A stretch of DNA of 64,000 nucleotides from Pseudarthrobacter enclensis (GTDB lineage: Bacteria > Actinomycetota > Actinomycetes > Actinomycetales > Micrococcaceae). Made by a program: the position numbers and the translations under genes. Below are positions 51,250 through 59,671 of the stretch, one piece after another. Below the pieces are notes generated by a model. That model ran no database searches. It saw nothing but the letters and a program-made list of their open reading frames with translations, and was not told where the DNA came from. Within the stretch, counting starts at the first letter, position 1; each line of letters starts with the position of its first letter. Location: contig NZ_KQ758601.1 in the NCBI RefSeq assembly GCF_001457025.1, forward strand, positions 434,001 to 498,000. The letters are read 5' to 3'.

Positions 51250-52389
51250 ATGGGAGACCCTGTGACAACAATTCTTGACACCGTGGTGATCGGCGGCGGA
51301 GCCATGGGGTCGGCCGCTGCGTGGGCCCTGTCCCGCCGGGGCCGCCAGGTGACGCTCGTGGAGCAGTTTGGCCCAGGGCACACCATCGGCGCCTCGCACG
51401 GCACCACCCGGAACTTCAACCCCGGCTACCACCGGCCCGAGTACGTTGCCATGGTGGCCGAGTCGCTCGACCTGTGGCATGAACTGGAGCAGGACAGCGG
51501 CGAAACACTCCTGGCCCCGACCGGCATCGTCACCCACGGCCCCGAGCCCATGCTTCCGGACGCGGCCGCCGCCTTGGTCCAGGCCGGGCTGCGGGCCGAG
51601 TTCCTGCACCCGGACGAGGCCGGCGAGCGCTGGCGCGGCATCCGCTTCGACCAGCAGGTCCTCTACATGCCCGACGGCGGCCAGCTCAATCCCGAGGCGG
51701 CGCTGCCCGCCTTCCAGCGGCTCGCCGTTGCCCGGGGCGCCGACATCCGGCACCACACCAAGGTGGTGTCCTTCGAGGTGGCGGACGACGGCGTCACGCT
51801 GGGCCTCGAGTCGGCCGCCGGCACGGAGGTGGTCACCGCCGCGCAGGTGGTGGTGACGGCCGGCGGCTGGACGGGGAAGCTCCTGGGCGCAGCAGTCGGC
51901 AGGCGGCTGCGGATTCCGAAGCTGACGGTCACGCAGGAGCAGCCGGCACATTTCAGGGTTGCGGACCCGGGCGCCGTCTGGCCCGGATTCAACCATTACC
52001 CGGGCGGGTCCGACTATGCCGGCTGGTACTCCCCCGTTTACGGCATGCACACTCCCGGCGAAGGCATCAAGGCCGGCTGGCACGGCGTGGGGCCCGTGGT
52101 GGACCCGGACCGGCGCTCGTTCCAGCCGGAGCCTGTCCAGCTGGCCGCCCTGCAGGACTATGCCCGGACCTGGCTCCCCGGCGTGGACGCGGACGCGTTC
52201 GAGGCCATCAGCTGCACCTACACCACCACCCCGGATGAGGACTTCATCCTGGACCGGATCGGTCCGGTGGTGATCGGTGCCGGTTTCTCCGGGCACGGCT
52301 TCAAGTTCACGCCGGTGGTGGGCCGGATCCTGGCTGACCTTGCCACCGGGACCCGTCCGGCGCCGGAGATCTTCAGCGCTTCCCGCTGA
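51250..52389 (+). CDS. Sarcosine oxidase/N-methyltryptophan oxidase-family flavoenzyme
   Basis: A 379-residue FAD amine oxidase. The dinucleotide motif VVIGGGAMGSAAAWAL is at the N-terminus (residues about 12-27), HGTTRNF is the family substrate loop, and the cysteine in SCTYTTTPDEDFILD (near residue 321) matches the covalent FAD attachment site of monomeric sarcosine oxidase. It would oxidise an N-methylated amino acid, forming formaldehyde and peroxide. Close spacing with the AEC carrier suggests co-transcription. Confidence 0.88.
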   Translation: MGDPVTTILDTVVIGGGAMGSAAAWALSRRGRQVTLVEQFGPGHTIGASHGTTRNFNPGYHRPEYVAMVAESLDLWHELEQDSGETLLAPTGIVTHGPEPMLPDAAAALVQAGLRAEFLHPDEAGERWRGIRFDQQVLYMPDGGQLNPEAALPAFQRLAVARGADIRHHTKVVSFEVADDGVTLGLESAAGTEVVTAAQVVVTAGGWTGKLLGAAVGRRLRIPKLTVTQEQPAHFRVADPGAVWPGFNHYPGGSDYAGWYSPVYGMHTPGEGIKAGWHGVGPVVDPDRRSFQPEPVQLAALQDYARTWLPGVDADAFEAISCTYTTTPDEDFILDRIGPVVIGAGFSGHGFKFTPVVGRILADLATGTRPAPEIFSASR

Positions 52390-52404
52390 CAGGTCCCGGC
52401 GACG

Positions 52405-53904
52405 CTACCGGTTGCGGCCCGGTTCCTCCGCCCCGGCGGACGCGGTATCCGCGCCCTGCTCCGTGCCCGCGCCGCGCTCTTCATCGCTGTTCCCGGACGC
52501 AGCGGCCCGGGTCTTCGGCATGGCCAGGACGGCGACGACGGTCAGCAGGCCGGCCGCCAGCGCCGCCAGGAACACGGCCCCGGACGCAGCCACCACGGCC
52601 TGGCCGTTGCCCTCACCTCCCGGGCTGGCCGAGTAGATCGAGTTGGCCACGGCACCGAACACCGCCACGCCCAGCGCGCTGCCGATGGAGCGGGCGAACA
52701 TGTTGGTGCTGGTCACCACGCCGCGTTCGTTCCACGGCACACTGGACTGCGCGGCGATCAGCGTGGGCGTGGCCAGCAGGCCCAGGCCGAGTCCGACGAC
52801 GAAGCAGCTTGCCGCTATCAGGGCCACGTTGGGAACGGCGGACGTCAGGGCAAGGATGGTAAGGCCCGCCACAGTGATGGAGATGCCGATCAGGCCGGTG
52901 GCCTTGAAACCGATCCGGAGGTAGAACCGGCCCGCCTGGGAGGCGCTGAGCGGCCAGCCGAGGGTCAGCGCGGCCAGGGCGAGGCCGGCCACGAGGGGTG
53001 AGACGGACAGTGCGCCTTCAAGGAAGGTGGGCACGTAGGAGGTCAGCCCGATCATCACCGCGCCCACGCCAAAGGATGCGAGGGCAGTGGTCACCAGCAG
53101 CCGGCGCGACACCACCCAGGACGGCAGGATAGGTTCCGGCGCGTGCCGCTCCACCAGGATGAAGGCGACCAGGAGGGCGGCACCTACGCCAAACACACCA
53201 AAGCTGACGGGCGAATCCCACGCCCACGCCTCCCCGCCCTGCAGGGCGCCGAGGATCAGCAGTCCGAGTGAGGCCGCCATCAGGGCAGCCCCGGCGTAGT
53301 CCACTGTGTGCCGGGCACGCTCCACGTCCTCGTGCAGGGTACGCACCAGCATCCATCCGGCCAGGATGCAGAGCGGGATGTTGACCAGGAAGATGCCGCG
53401 CCAGATGCCCAAGGCGGAGAAGGCACCGCCGAGGCTCGGCCCCACCACGGAGGACACTGCCCAGACGCTGGCCAGGTAGCCCTGGACCTTCGCGCGTTCC
53501 TCCAGCGAGTAGATGTCCCCGGCGATGGTGATGCTGACCGGCAGGACGGCGCCGGCACCGAGGCCCTGCAGCGCACGGAACGCGATCAGGGCCGGCATGC
53601 TCCAGGCGACGCCGCACAGGACGGATCCGAGCAGGAACAGTCCGATGCCGGTCAGGATGATCGGCTTGCGGCCCACCATGTCCGACAGCTTCCCGTAGAT
53701 GGGCACCGACACGGCCTGGGCCAGCAGGTAGGCGGAGAACAGCCAGGGGAAGGACGAGAACCCGCCCACGTCGCGGACAATCGACGGGACTGCGGTGGCC
53801 ACGATCGTGGAGTCGATCGCCACCAGTCCGGTGGACAGCATCAGGGCGATCAGGATGGGGCCGCGCTCCGAGCGGAATCCCACCCCTTGGGCGCGGGCGG
53901 TCAT
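52405..53904 (-). CDS. MFS drug exporter of the EmrB/QacA (DHA2) type
   Basis: A 499-residue, 14-helix major facilitator. DSTIVATAVPSIVRDVGG and YGKLSDMVGRKPIIL are the DHA2 signatures. Start ATG at 53904; the frame opens earlier at 54009 but that part overlaps the GH15 gene. The last 35 residues form a hydrophilic tail. Substrate unknown. It lies 65 bases downstream of the GH15 fusion on the same strand. Confidence 0.88.
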   Translation of the reverse strand: MTARAQGVGFRSERGPILIALMLSTGLVAIDSTIVATAVPSIVRDVGGFSSFPWLFSAYLLAQAVSVPIYGKLSDMVGRKPIILTGIGLFLLGSVLCGVAWSMPALIAFRALQGLGAGAVLPVSITIAGDIYSLEERAKVQGYLASVWAVSSVVGPSLGGAFSALGIWRGIFLVNIPLCILAGWMLVRTLHEDVERARHTVDYAGAALMAASLGLLILGALQGGEAWAWDSPVSFGVFGVGAALLVAFILVERHAPEPILPSWVVSRRLLVTTALASFGVGAVMIGLTSYVPTFLEGALSVSPLVAGLALAALTLGWPLSASQAGRFYLRIGFKATGLIGISITVAGLTILALTSAVPNVALIAASCFVVGLGLGLLATPTLIAAQSSVPWNERGVVTSTNMFARSIGSALGVAVFGAVANSIYSASPGGEGNGQAVVAASGAVFLAALAAGLLTVVAVLAMPKTRAAASGNSDEERGAGTEQGADTASAGAEEPGRNR

Positions 53905-53969
53905 GATGGGTCTCGATTCAGTTCTGGTTCGCTGTTCCCTCCACTCTAGGTACCCCGGACCGGCGCTGC

Positions 53970-56600
53970 CTATCGTCCGGCCTGGTGTGCATCCAGGAGC
54001 CGGGCGCACCGGATGAACCCCAGGTGCGAGTAAGCCTGCGGGTGGTTGCCCAGGTGCGTCTCGGTTCCGGGATCGTACTCCTCCGGCAGCAGCCCGGTGG
54101 GTCCGAACAGGTTCACCAGCTGGTCGAACAGCTCCCAGGCTTCATCGATGCGCCCCACCGCCACGTAGGCTTCGATCAGCCAGGTGGTGCAGATGTGGAA
54201 GCCGCCTTCCAGGCCCGGCAGGCCGTCGTCGTACCTGTATCGGAATACCGTGGGGCCCACCCGGAGTTCCCGTTCGACGGCCGTGACAGTATCCAGGAAC
54301 CGCTGGTCCGCAACGTCCAGCAGGCCGGACAGCCCGATATGCAGGACGGCGGCGTCAAGGTCCGGGCTGTCGTACGCCACTGTGTAGGACTGCGCAGCGT
54401 CGTCCCAGCCTTCGGTGAGCACTTCGCTGCGGATGGTGTCGGCGGTGGGAGCCCAGTCCGGGTGCGGTTCCCGGCCGTGCCGGGCCGCCGTCTTCAGGGC
54501 CCGGTCAAGGGTGACCCAGCACATCACCTTCGAGTAGACGTGGTGGCGTGCCGGGCGCCGGGCTTCCCAGATGCCGTGGTCCGGTTCATGCCAGCGTGCC
54601 AGGACTGCCGATGCCATCTGAACCAGCAGTTCCCAGTGCCCGTCCGCGAGTGTTTCCTCCTGCGCGCTCAGCGAATGGATCAGCTCGGCAACGGGGCCGA
54701 AGACGTCCAGCTGGACCTGGTGGTCCGCAGCGTTTCCGATCCGGACCGGTCGCGATCCGGCGTACCCGGGAAGGCTGTCCACCACGGCTTCGGTGGACAG
54801 CGGCGCCCCGGTCACCGAATACAGCGGGTGCAGCCACTCGGGGCCGGGTGCATGTTCCAGGATGCGGCCCAGCCAGGCGAGGAATCCTGCAGCCTCCTCG
54901 GTGGAGCCCAGGTCCACCAGGGCGTTCACGGTCATGGAGGCGTCCCGCAGCCAGCAGTAGCGGTAGTCCCAGTTCCTGGTCCCGCCGATTCCCTCGGGCA
55001 GCGAGGTGGTGGGGGCGGCCAGGACCGCTCCGGTGGGTTCATGGACCAGGGCGCGCAACACCAGCGCGGAGCGGCGCACCAGGGATGGCTTCACAGCGGG
55101 CAAAGCCAGCTTCTGCACCCATTGGCGGGCGTGAAGGGCCACCTCTGCCCGCCGGTCCAGTTCCCCAAGCGGGTCCGCCGGGCGGGGTTCGGTGTCCCCG
55201 CACCGCAGGTTGAGCACCACGGGCCCGGATTGCAGGTTAACCGAGGCAATGGCTGTGCCGTGCCGGCCATCGGAGGTGATGCTGAAAGCCACACCGGGCG
55301 CAAAGAGGATGATAGGTTCCGAGGTGCCCACCAGGTGCAGCTCGTCGCCACGGACCTCCAGGCTGAACGGCGCGTTGGCGTAGTCCGGCCGCGGAGCGAA
55401 CGTGATCCGGGCGGCGCCCGTGCCGGTCAGGACCCGGACCAGGCTGGTGATTCCTTCCGGCGCCGGTTCGAGGTAATCCGTGACAGTGACATCGGCCCAG
55501 CGGGTTTCCACGATCATGGTGCTGTCCACATAGCGCTGGCCCAGGACCTGCGATGCCTTGGCGGGTTCAACGGAAAAGTGGCCGGCGGCGTCACCACCCA
55601 GGATGTGGGCGAACACCGAGCCGGAATCGGGCAACGGATGGGTCATCCAGCAGACCTTGGCGTCCGGCGTCAGCAGCGCGGTGGAGGAGCCGTTGCCGAG
55701 CATCGTGTGCCGTTCCAGGCCTACGGCGTCCTCGCCGAACAGCCAGGCCCGCCGCAGTTCGAAGAGCAGGGCGAGGACGCGGGCGAAAGCCTCGGGGTCA
55801 CGGACCCGGTGGCCCGCGGAGGTGTCCCCCGGACCGACCCGAAGTCCCAGGTCGGGGCCGCGGAGGGTGCCGATGGCCAGTTCGTCGCTCTCGGCGTCAC
55901 CGGCGAACATGGCCGCGCTGGCGCCAAGCCGGGACCGCAGTGCCTCCAGTGCGGCCGCTTTGGAGGGTTCCACCACCGACAGGTCAAGGACCGATCCGTC
56001 CACGATGAAGAACAGCCCGTGGGCCCTGGCGATCCCGCGGGCCGCCTCGGTCACGGCTGCCACCACGTCAGGGTGCGCAGGACGGGTGTGGACCGAAACC
56101 GCCACGGGCTTACGTTCAATCCAGATGCCTTTGTGGAAGCCCACGGCCTCATTCAGGGCGGCGTTGACCTTCTGCAGGGTGGCCTCGGTGGCGAGGGTCT
56201 GGGCGTGGGCGAATCCCATGTCCGTTTCCGCGCCGTGCGACCCCACCAGGTGCACCTCCACCGGGAGCCGCGACACGGCGGCAAGGTCCCGGAGCGAGCG
56301 CCCGGAAATGATGGCCGCATGGGTGTTGGGCAGGGCCGCGAGCGCCCGCAGGGCAATGGCCGCACTGCCCAGAGGGAGGATTTCGGTGGAAATGCCCTCG
56401 GCGTCGCACAGGGTGCCGCCGTAATTGCAGGCCACCAGCAGGGAGGGAACGCGGGCCAGCACTTTGAGCTCTGCCATGAGGGCGGGCGTCAGCCCGCTGT
56501 CCGCCGCGTCCGCCTGGACGAAGCTGCGCAGCACGTCCAGTGGCAGGGACCGGGTGAGCAGGGCGGAATCCGCCACGCTCTGGTTCAAAGGCGTGGGCAT
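53970..56600 (-). CDS. Degenerate trehalose-phosphatase-like HAD domain fused to GH15 hydrolase
   Basis: An 876-residue fusion. Residues about 40-265 align with OtsB trehalose-6-phosphatase: ISGRSLRDL, VGSHGAE, SVHTR and MFAGDAESDE are in order. But the nucleophile motif DxDGT reads NYGGT (residues 59-63), so both catalytic Asp are gone, and GDDxTDE reads GDAESDE. Residues about 290-876 are a GH15 glucoamylase/trehalase: TRNWDYRYCWLRDAS, GIWEARR with the probable general acid Glu, and LLPEEYDP with the base. The GH15 part looks active, possibly on trehalose or a maltooligosaccharide; the HAD part probably binds sugar phosphate or is structural. Confidence 0.87.
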   Translation of the reverse strand: MPTPLNQSVADSALLTRSLPLDVLRSFVQADAADSGLTPALMAELKVLARVPSLLVACNYGGTLCDAEGISTEILPLGSAAIALRALAALPNTHAAIISGRSLRDLAAVSRLPVEVHLVGSHGAETDMGFAHAQTLATEATLQKVNAALNEAVGFHKGIWIERKPVAVSVHTRPAHPDVVAAVTEAARGIARAHGLFFIVDGSVLDLSVVEPSKAAALEALRSRLGASAAMFAGDAESDELAIGTLRGPDLGLRVGPGDTSAGHRVRDPEAFARVLALLFELRRAWLFGEDAVGLERHTMLGNGSSTALLTPDAKVCWMTHPLPDSGSVFAHILGGDAAGHFSVEPAKASQVLGQRYVDSTMIVETRWADVTVTDYLEPAPEGITSLVRVLTGTGAARITFAPRPDYANAPFSLEVRGDELHLVGTSEPIILFAPGVAFSITSDGRHGTAIASVNLQSGPVVLNLRCGDTEPRPADPLGELDRRAEVALHARQWVQKLALPAVKPSLVRRSALVLRALVHEPTGAVLAAPTTSLPEGIGGTRNWDYRYCWLRDASMTVNALVDLGSTEEAAGFLAWLGRILEHAPGPEWLHPLYSVTGAPLSTEAVVDSLPGYAGSRPVRIGNAADHQVQLDVFGPVAELIHSLSAQEETLADGHWELLVQMASAVLARWHEPDHGIWEARRPARHHVYSKVMCWVTLDRALKTAARHGREPHPDWAPTADTIRSEVLTEGWDDAAQSYTVAYDSPDLDAAVLHIGLSGLLDVADQRFLDTVTAVERELRVGPTVFRYRYDDGLPGLEGGFHICTTWLIEAYVAVGRIDEAWELFDQLVNLFGPTGLLPEEYDPGTETHLGNHPQAYSHLGFIRCARLLDAHQAGR

Positions 56601-56781
56601 CGGGGACCCTTTCGAGCAGGACCAGGCCGGAAATGCAGCCGCCGGATCACCGGCGGACTACCGGTTGGCGCCCCTCCCGGAAATCCTGGCGGATCCCCGG
56701 GGGAGCGGTTCCATCGTCATCCCCGGCGGTTTCCCCTGAAAGTCCCCTTCATTGCGTATGTGTAAAAGTCCGGCCGGCGCG

Positions 56782-57774
56782 TCAGACCCGGGCCAGCCCG
56801 GCGGCCGTGGCCAGCAGCTCAACGGACCGCAGCCGCGCCTCCGTGCCGGTGCTCTGGTGGGCCACGATCAGTTCGTCGGCGTTGGCGTGCCGTCCGAAAC
56901 CGTCAAGGTAGTCCAGGACGGCGTCCGGGGTTCCCACCGCGGAGTAGGTCATCATCTGGGAAACATGCTGCCCCTGCGGGGAGTCCAGGATCATGTCTGC
57001 TTCGTCGTCCGTGAATTCGCGGGTGCCGCCGCCGAAGAACAGGGAAACCCGTGCGCGTTTGGTGGCCTGCATCATCTCCTGCGCCTCGGATGCGGAATCG
57101 GCGGCGATGACGTTCACGCCGGCGATGACGTGGGGCGCATCCAACTGGGCCGAGGGCTTGAACTCGCGGCGGTAGAGCGCCACGGCGTCCTTCAGCGCGT
57201 TGGGGGCGAAGTGCGAGGCGAAGGCGTACGGCAGGCCAAGCTGCGCGGCCAGGCGGGCGCCGAACAGGGAGGACCCCAGGATGTACAGCGGGACGTTGGT
57301 GCCCTTGCCCGGCGTGGCCTCCACCCCCTGGATCCGGGTGGGGCCGGTGAGGTAGCCCTGCAGCTCCAGGACGTCCTGCGGGAAGCTGTCGGCGGACATG
57401 GGGTCGCGCCGCAGTGCCCGCATGGTGTTCTGGTCGCTGCCGGGCGCCCGGCCCAGTCCCAGGTCGATCCGGCCCGGGTGCAGGGTTTCGAGGGTGCCGA
57501 ACTGCTCGGCGATGGTCAGTGGCGAGTGGTTGGGCAGCATCACGCCGCCGGCACCCAGGCGGATGGTTTCGGTGTGCGCGGCCACGTGGGCGATCAGGAC
57601 GCTCGTGGCGGACGAGGCGATGGAGGACATGTTGTGGTGCTCGGCGTACCAGACACGCCGGTACCCCAGCCTCTCGGCGCTTTGCGCCATGGCCACGCTG
57701 CCCGCGAAGCTTTCCGCCGCCGTCTGGCCTTTGCCGATGGTTGCTAGGTCAAGGATGGAAAGCGGAAGGGTCAC
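56782..57774 (-). CDS. LLM-class flavin-dependent oxidoreductase
   Basis: A 330-residue luciferase-like monooxygenase-family protein. [39 protein letters not shown] and [14 protein letters not shown] are typical of the MsnO8/YhbW subgroup. I chose the GTG at 57774, where the family usually begins; the frame also has an ATG at 57858 giving 28 basic residues. Function: FMNH2- or F420-dependent oxidation of an unknown substrate. Confidence 0.85.
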   Translation of the reverse strand: MTLPLSILDLATIGKGQTAAESFAGSVAMAQSAERLGYRRVWYAEHHNMSSIASSATSVLIAHVAAHTETIRLGAGGVMLPNHSPLTIAEQFGTLETLHPGRIDLGLGRAPGSDQNTMRALRRDPMSADSFPQDVLELQGYLTGPTRIQGVEATPGKGTNVPLYILGSSLFGARLAAQLGLPYAFASHFAPNALKDAVALYRREFKPSAQLDAPHVIAGVNVIAADSASEAQEMMQATKRARVSLFFGGGTREFTDDEADMILDSPQGQHVSQMMTYSAVGTPDAVLDYLDGFGRHANADELIVAHQSTGTEARLRSVELLATAAGLARV

Positions 57775-57929
57775 GTCGGGTGCCGGCCTTTCAAAGCGTT
57801 GCGGAGGGGAAATCTTGCGGAGTCTGGCCCGCCGGGTCGCGGCAGGCACAAAGGACATAACGACGGCGGCCCGCGGCTTATTTCTGTGATCTGCGGAATA
57901 CGCAGCACACTGATGATGTTGCCGCCCCT

Positions 57930-58817
57930 ATGAGCCCAGAGACGAAGAGCACAGAGACAACGAACCAGCTGGAGCTGTCCGACACCATCGACCTCAAGGA
58001 CCTGGGAACCGTGCACCGGCTCGGCTTCGGTGCCATGCGCATCGTCGGCGACGGCGTGTGGGGTGAGCCCGCGGACCGAGAAGCGGCGCGCGCGGTGGTG
58101 CGCCGCGCCGTCGAACTCGGTGTCGACTTCATCGACACCGCGGATTCCTATGGCCCCAACATCAGCGAGGAAATCATCGCCGAAGCCCTGCATCCGTACC
58201 AGGAGGGGCTGAAGATCGCCACGAAGGTGGGCTTCGCGCGGACCGGACCCAACAAGTGGGTACCCGTTGGCCGGCCCGAGTACCTCCGCCAGCAGACGGA
58301 GCTGAGCCTGCGCAAGCTCAAAGTGGACAGCATCGACCTGCTGCAGCTGCACCGCATCGACCCCAAGGTGGATCCGGAGGAGCAGTTCGGCGTGCTGCGC
58401 GAGCTCCAGGACGAGGGCAAGGTCCAGGCACTGGGGCTGTCGCAGGTGAGCGTGGCCGAGCTCGAAGCCGCCGGCAGGCACTTCACGGTGTCCACCGTAC
58501 AGAACCGCTACAACCTGACGGACCGCAGCTCAGAGGACGTGCTGCGGTACTCGGAGGAGAACGGCATCGGCTTCATTCCGTGGGCCCCGATCTCTGCCGG
58601 CGAGCTGGCCCGGCCGGGTGGTCCGCTGGATGAGGCGGCAAAGCGGCTGGGGGCCACCACCTCGCAGGTGGCGCTGGCATGGCTGCTCCGCCGCTCCCCC
58701 GTGATGATGCCCATCCCCGGCACGGGGTCCGGCAGCCACCTGGAGGAAAACCTGGCGGCTGCGGGACTCAGGCTCGATGACGACACGTACGCTGGGCTGG
58801 AGGCCGCCGGCAGGTAG
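57930..58817 (+). CDS. Aldo/keto reductase
   Basis: A 295-residue NADPH-dependent reductase. The catalytic tetrad is visible: Asp in FIDTADSYG with Tyr, Lys in IATKVGF and His in LLQLHRID. The C-terminal [14 protein letters not shown] contributes to the cofactor site. Substrate unknown. A short dyad, CTGCG-GAATA-CGCAG, lies at 57891-57905 in its promoter region. Divergent from the LLM gene. Confidence 0.9.
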   Translation: MSPETKSTETTNQLELSDTIDLKDLGTVHRLGFGAMRIVGDGVWGEPADREAARAVVRRAVELGVDFIDTADSYGPNISEEIIAEALHPYQEGLKIATKVGFARTGPNKWVPVGRPEYLRQQTELSLRKLKVDSIDLLQLHRIDPKVDPEEQFGVLRELQDEGKVQALGLSQVSVAELEAAGRHFTVSTVQNRYNLTDRSSEDVLRYSEENGIGFIPWAPISAGELARPGGPLDEAAKRLGATTSQVALAWLLRRSPVMMPIPGTGSGSHLEENLAAAGLRLDDDTYAGLEAAGR

Positions 58818-58867
58818 CGGCGGCGTCCCAGGCAGTATCCCAGCACCACGACAGGCAGGAGAACAGC

Positions 58868-59566
58868 ATGGCCAACGTTTTGATGGTTGTCTCGGCAGCC
58901 GATTCCCTCACCATGAAGGACGGCAGTGAACACCCCACAGGTTTTTGGGCCGAAGAGCTGGTGGTCTCCCACCAGACCCTGACCGATGCCGGGCATACGG
59001 TCCACATCGCCACCCCCGGCGGGGCCAAGCCCACGGTGGACCAGGTCAGCCTGGCACCGGATGCGGCCGGAGGCGAGGAACGCGCGGAGGGCTTCCGGGA
59101 CTACCTGGCCAAAATCGGCGGCGAGCTGTCGCAGCCGCTGGTGCTCGCCGACGTCGACATCCCGGGCTACGACGCCGTGGTGATGCCCGGCGGCCACGGG
59201 CCCATGTCCGACCTCTACAAGGATGCGGACCTGGGCAGGCTGCTGGTGGCAGCGGACGGCGCCGGCAAGGTCATTGCGCCGTTCTGCCACGGCCCCGCGG
59301 GGCTGCTCAGCGCAACGTCCGACGACGGGACGTTCGCTTTCGCTGGCCGCCGCCTGACAGTCTTCAGCAACGAAGAGGAACTCAACGGCGGTACCGGCGA
59401 GAACACGCCATGGCTGGTGGAGGACGCGCTGAAGGAGAAGGGCGCCGAGGTGGACAACGCCGCCGCCTGGACGTCGCATGTGGTCCGCGACGGCAACCTC
59501 ATCACCGGGCAGAATCCTCAGTCCAGCGAGGACGTGGCCAAGGAAGTCATCAACGCCCTGGGCTGA
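58868..59566 (+). CDS. DJ-1/PfpI-family protein (type 1 glutamine amidotransferase-like)
   Basis: A 232-residue protein. The nucleophilic cysteine elbow is APFCHGPAGLL, with VVMPGGHGPMSDL supplying the oxyanion/Glu part; EEELNGGTGENTPWLVEDAL resembles the Hsp31-like glyoxalase/chaperone group. Likely role is repair of glyoxal-modified molecules or stress protection. AGGAG precedes the ATG. A strong terminator follows. Confidence 0.88.
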   Translation: MANVLMVVSAADSLTMKDGSEHPTGFWAEELVVSHQTLTDAGHTVHIATPGGAKPTVDQVSLAPDAAGGEERAEGFRDYLAKIGGELSQPLVLADVDIPGYDAVVMPGGHGPMSDLYKDADLGRLLVAADGAGKVIAPFCHGPAGLLSATSDDGTFAFAGRRLTVFSNEEELNGGTGENTPWLVEDALKEKGAEVDNAAAWTSHVVRDGNLITGQNPQSSEDVAKEVINALG

Positions 59567-59603
59567 CAATCCAGTTCCAGTGCTCGATCGAAGCAAGCAC
59601 AAG

Positions 59604-59636
59604 TGAGGGGCCCGGCCGTGGTGGCCGGGCCCCTCA
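59604..59636. terminator. Bidirectional terminator hairpin
   Basis: Perfect 14-bp stem, TGAGGGGCCCGGCC and its complement, with a 5-base loop, placed between the convergent DJ-1 gene and the coiled-coil gene. A short T-poor tail follows. Confidence 0.8.
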
Positions 59637-59671
59637 TTGGCGCACGTCATTGGGCGCCGCTTTCCACACCG

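Noticed and set aside
53985..56765. A 926-codon open frame on the plus strand
   Set aside because: It is exactly antisense to the GH15 fusion, is rich in Arg/Gly/Gln and shows no domain motif; such frames are expected opposite GC3-rich genes.
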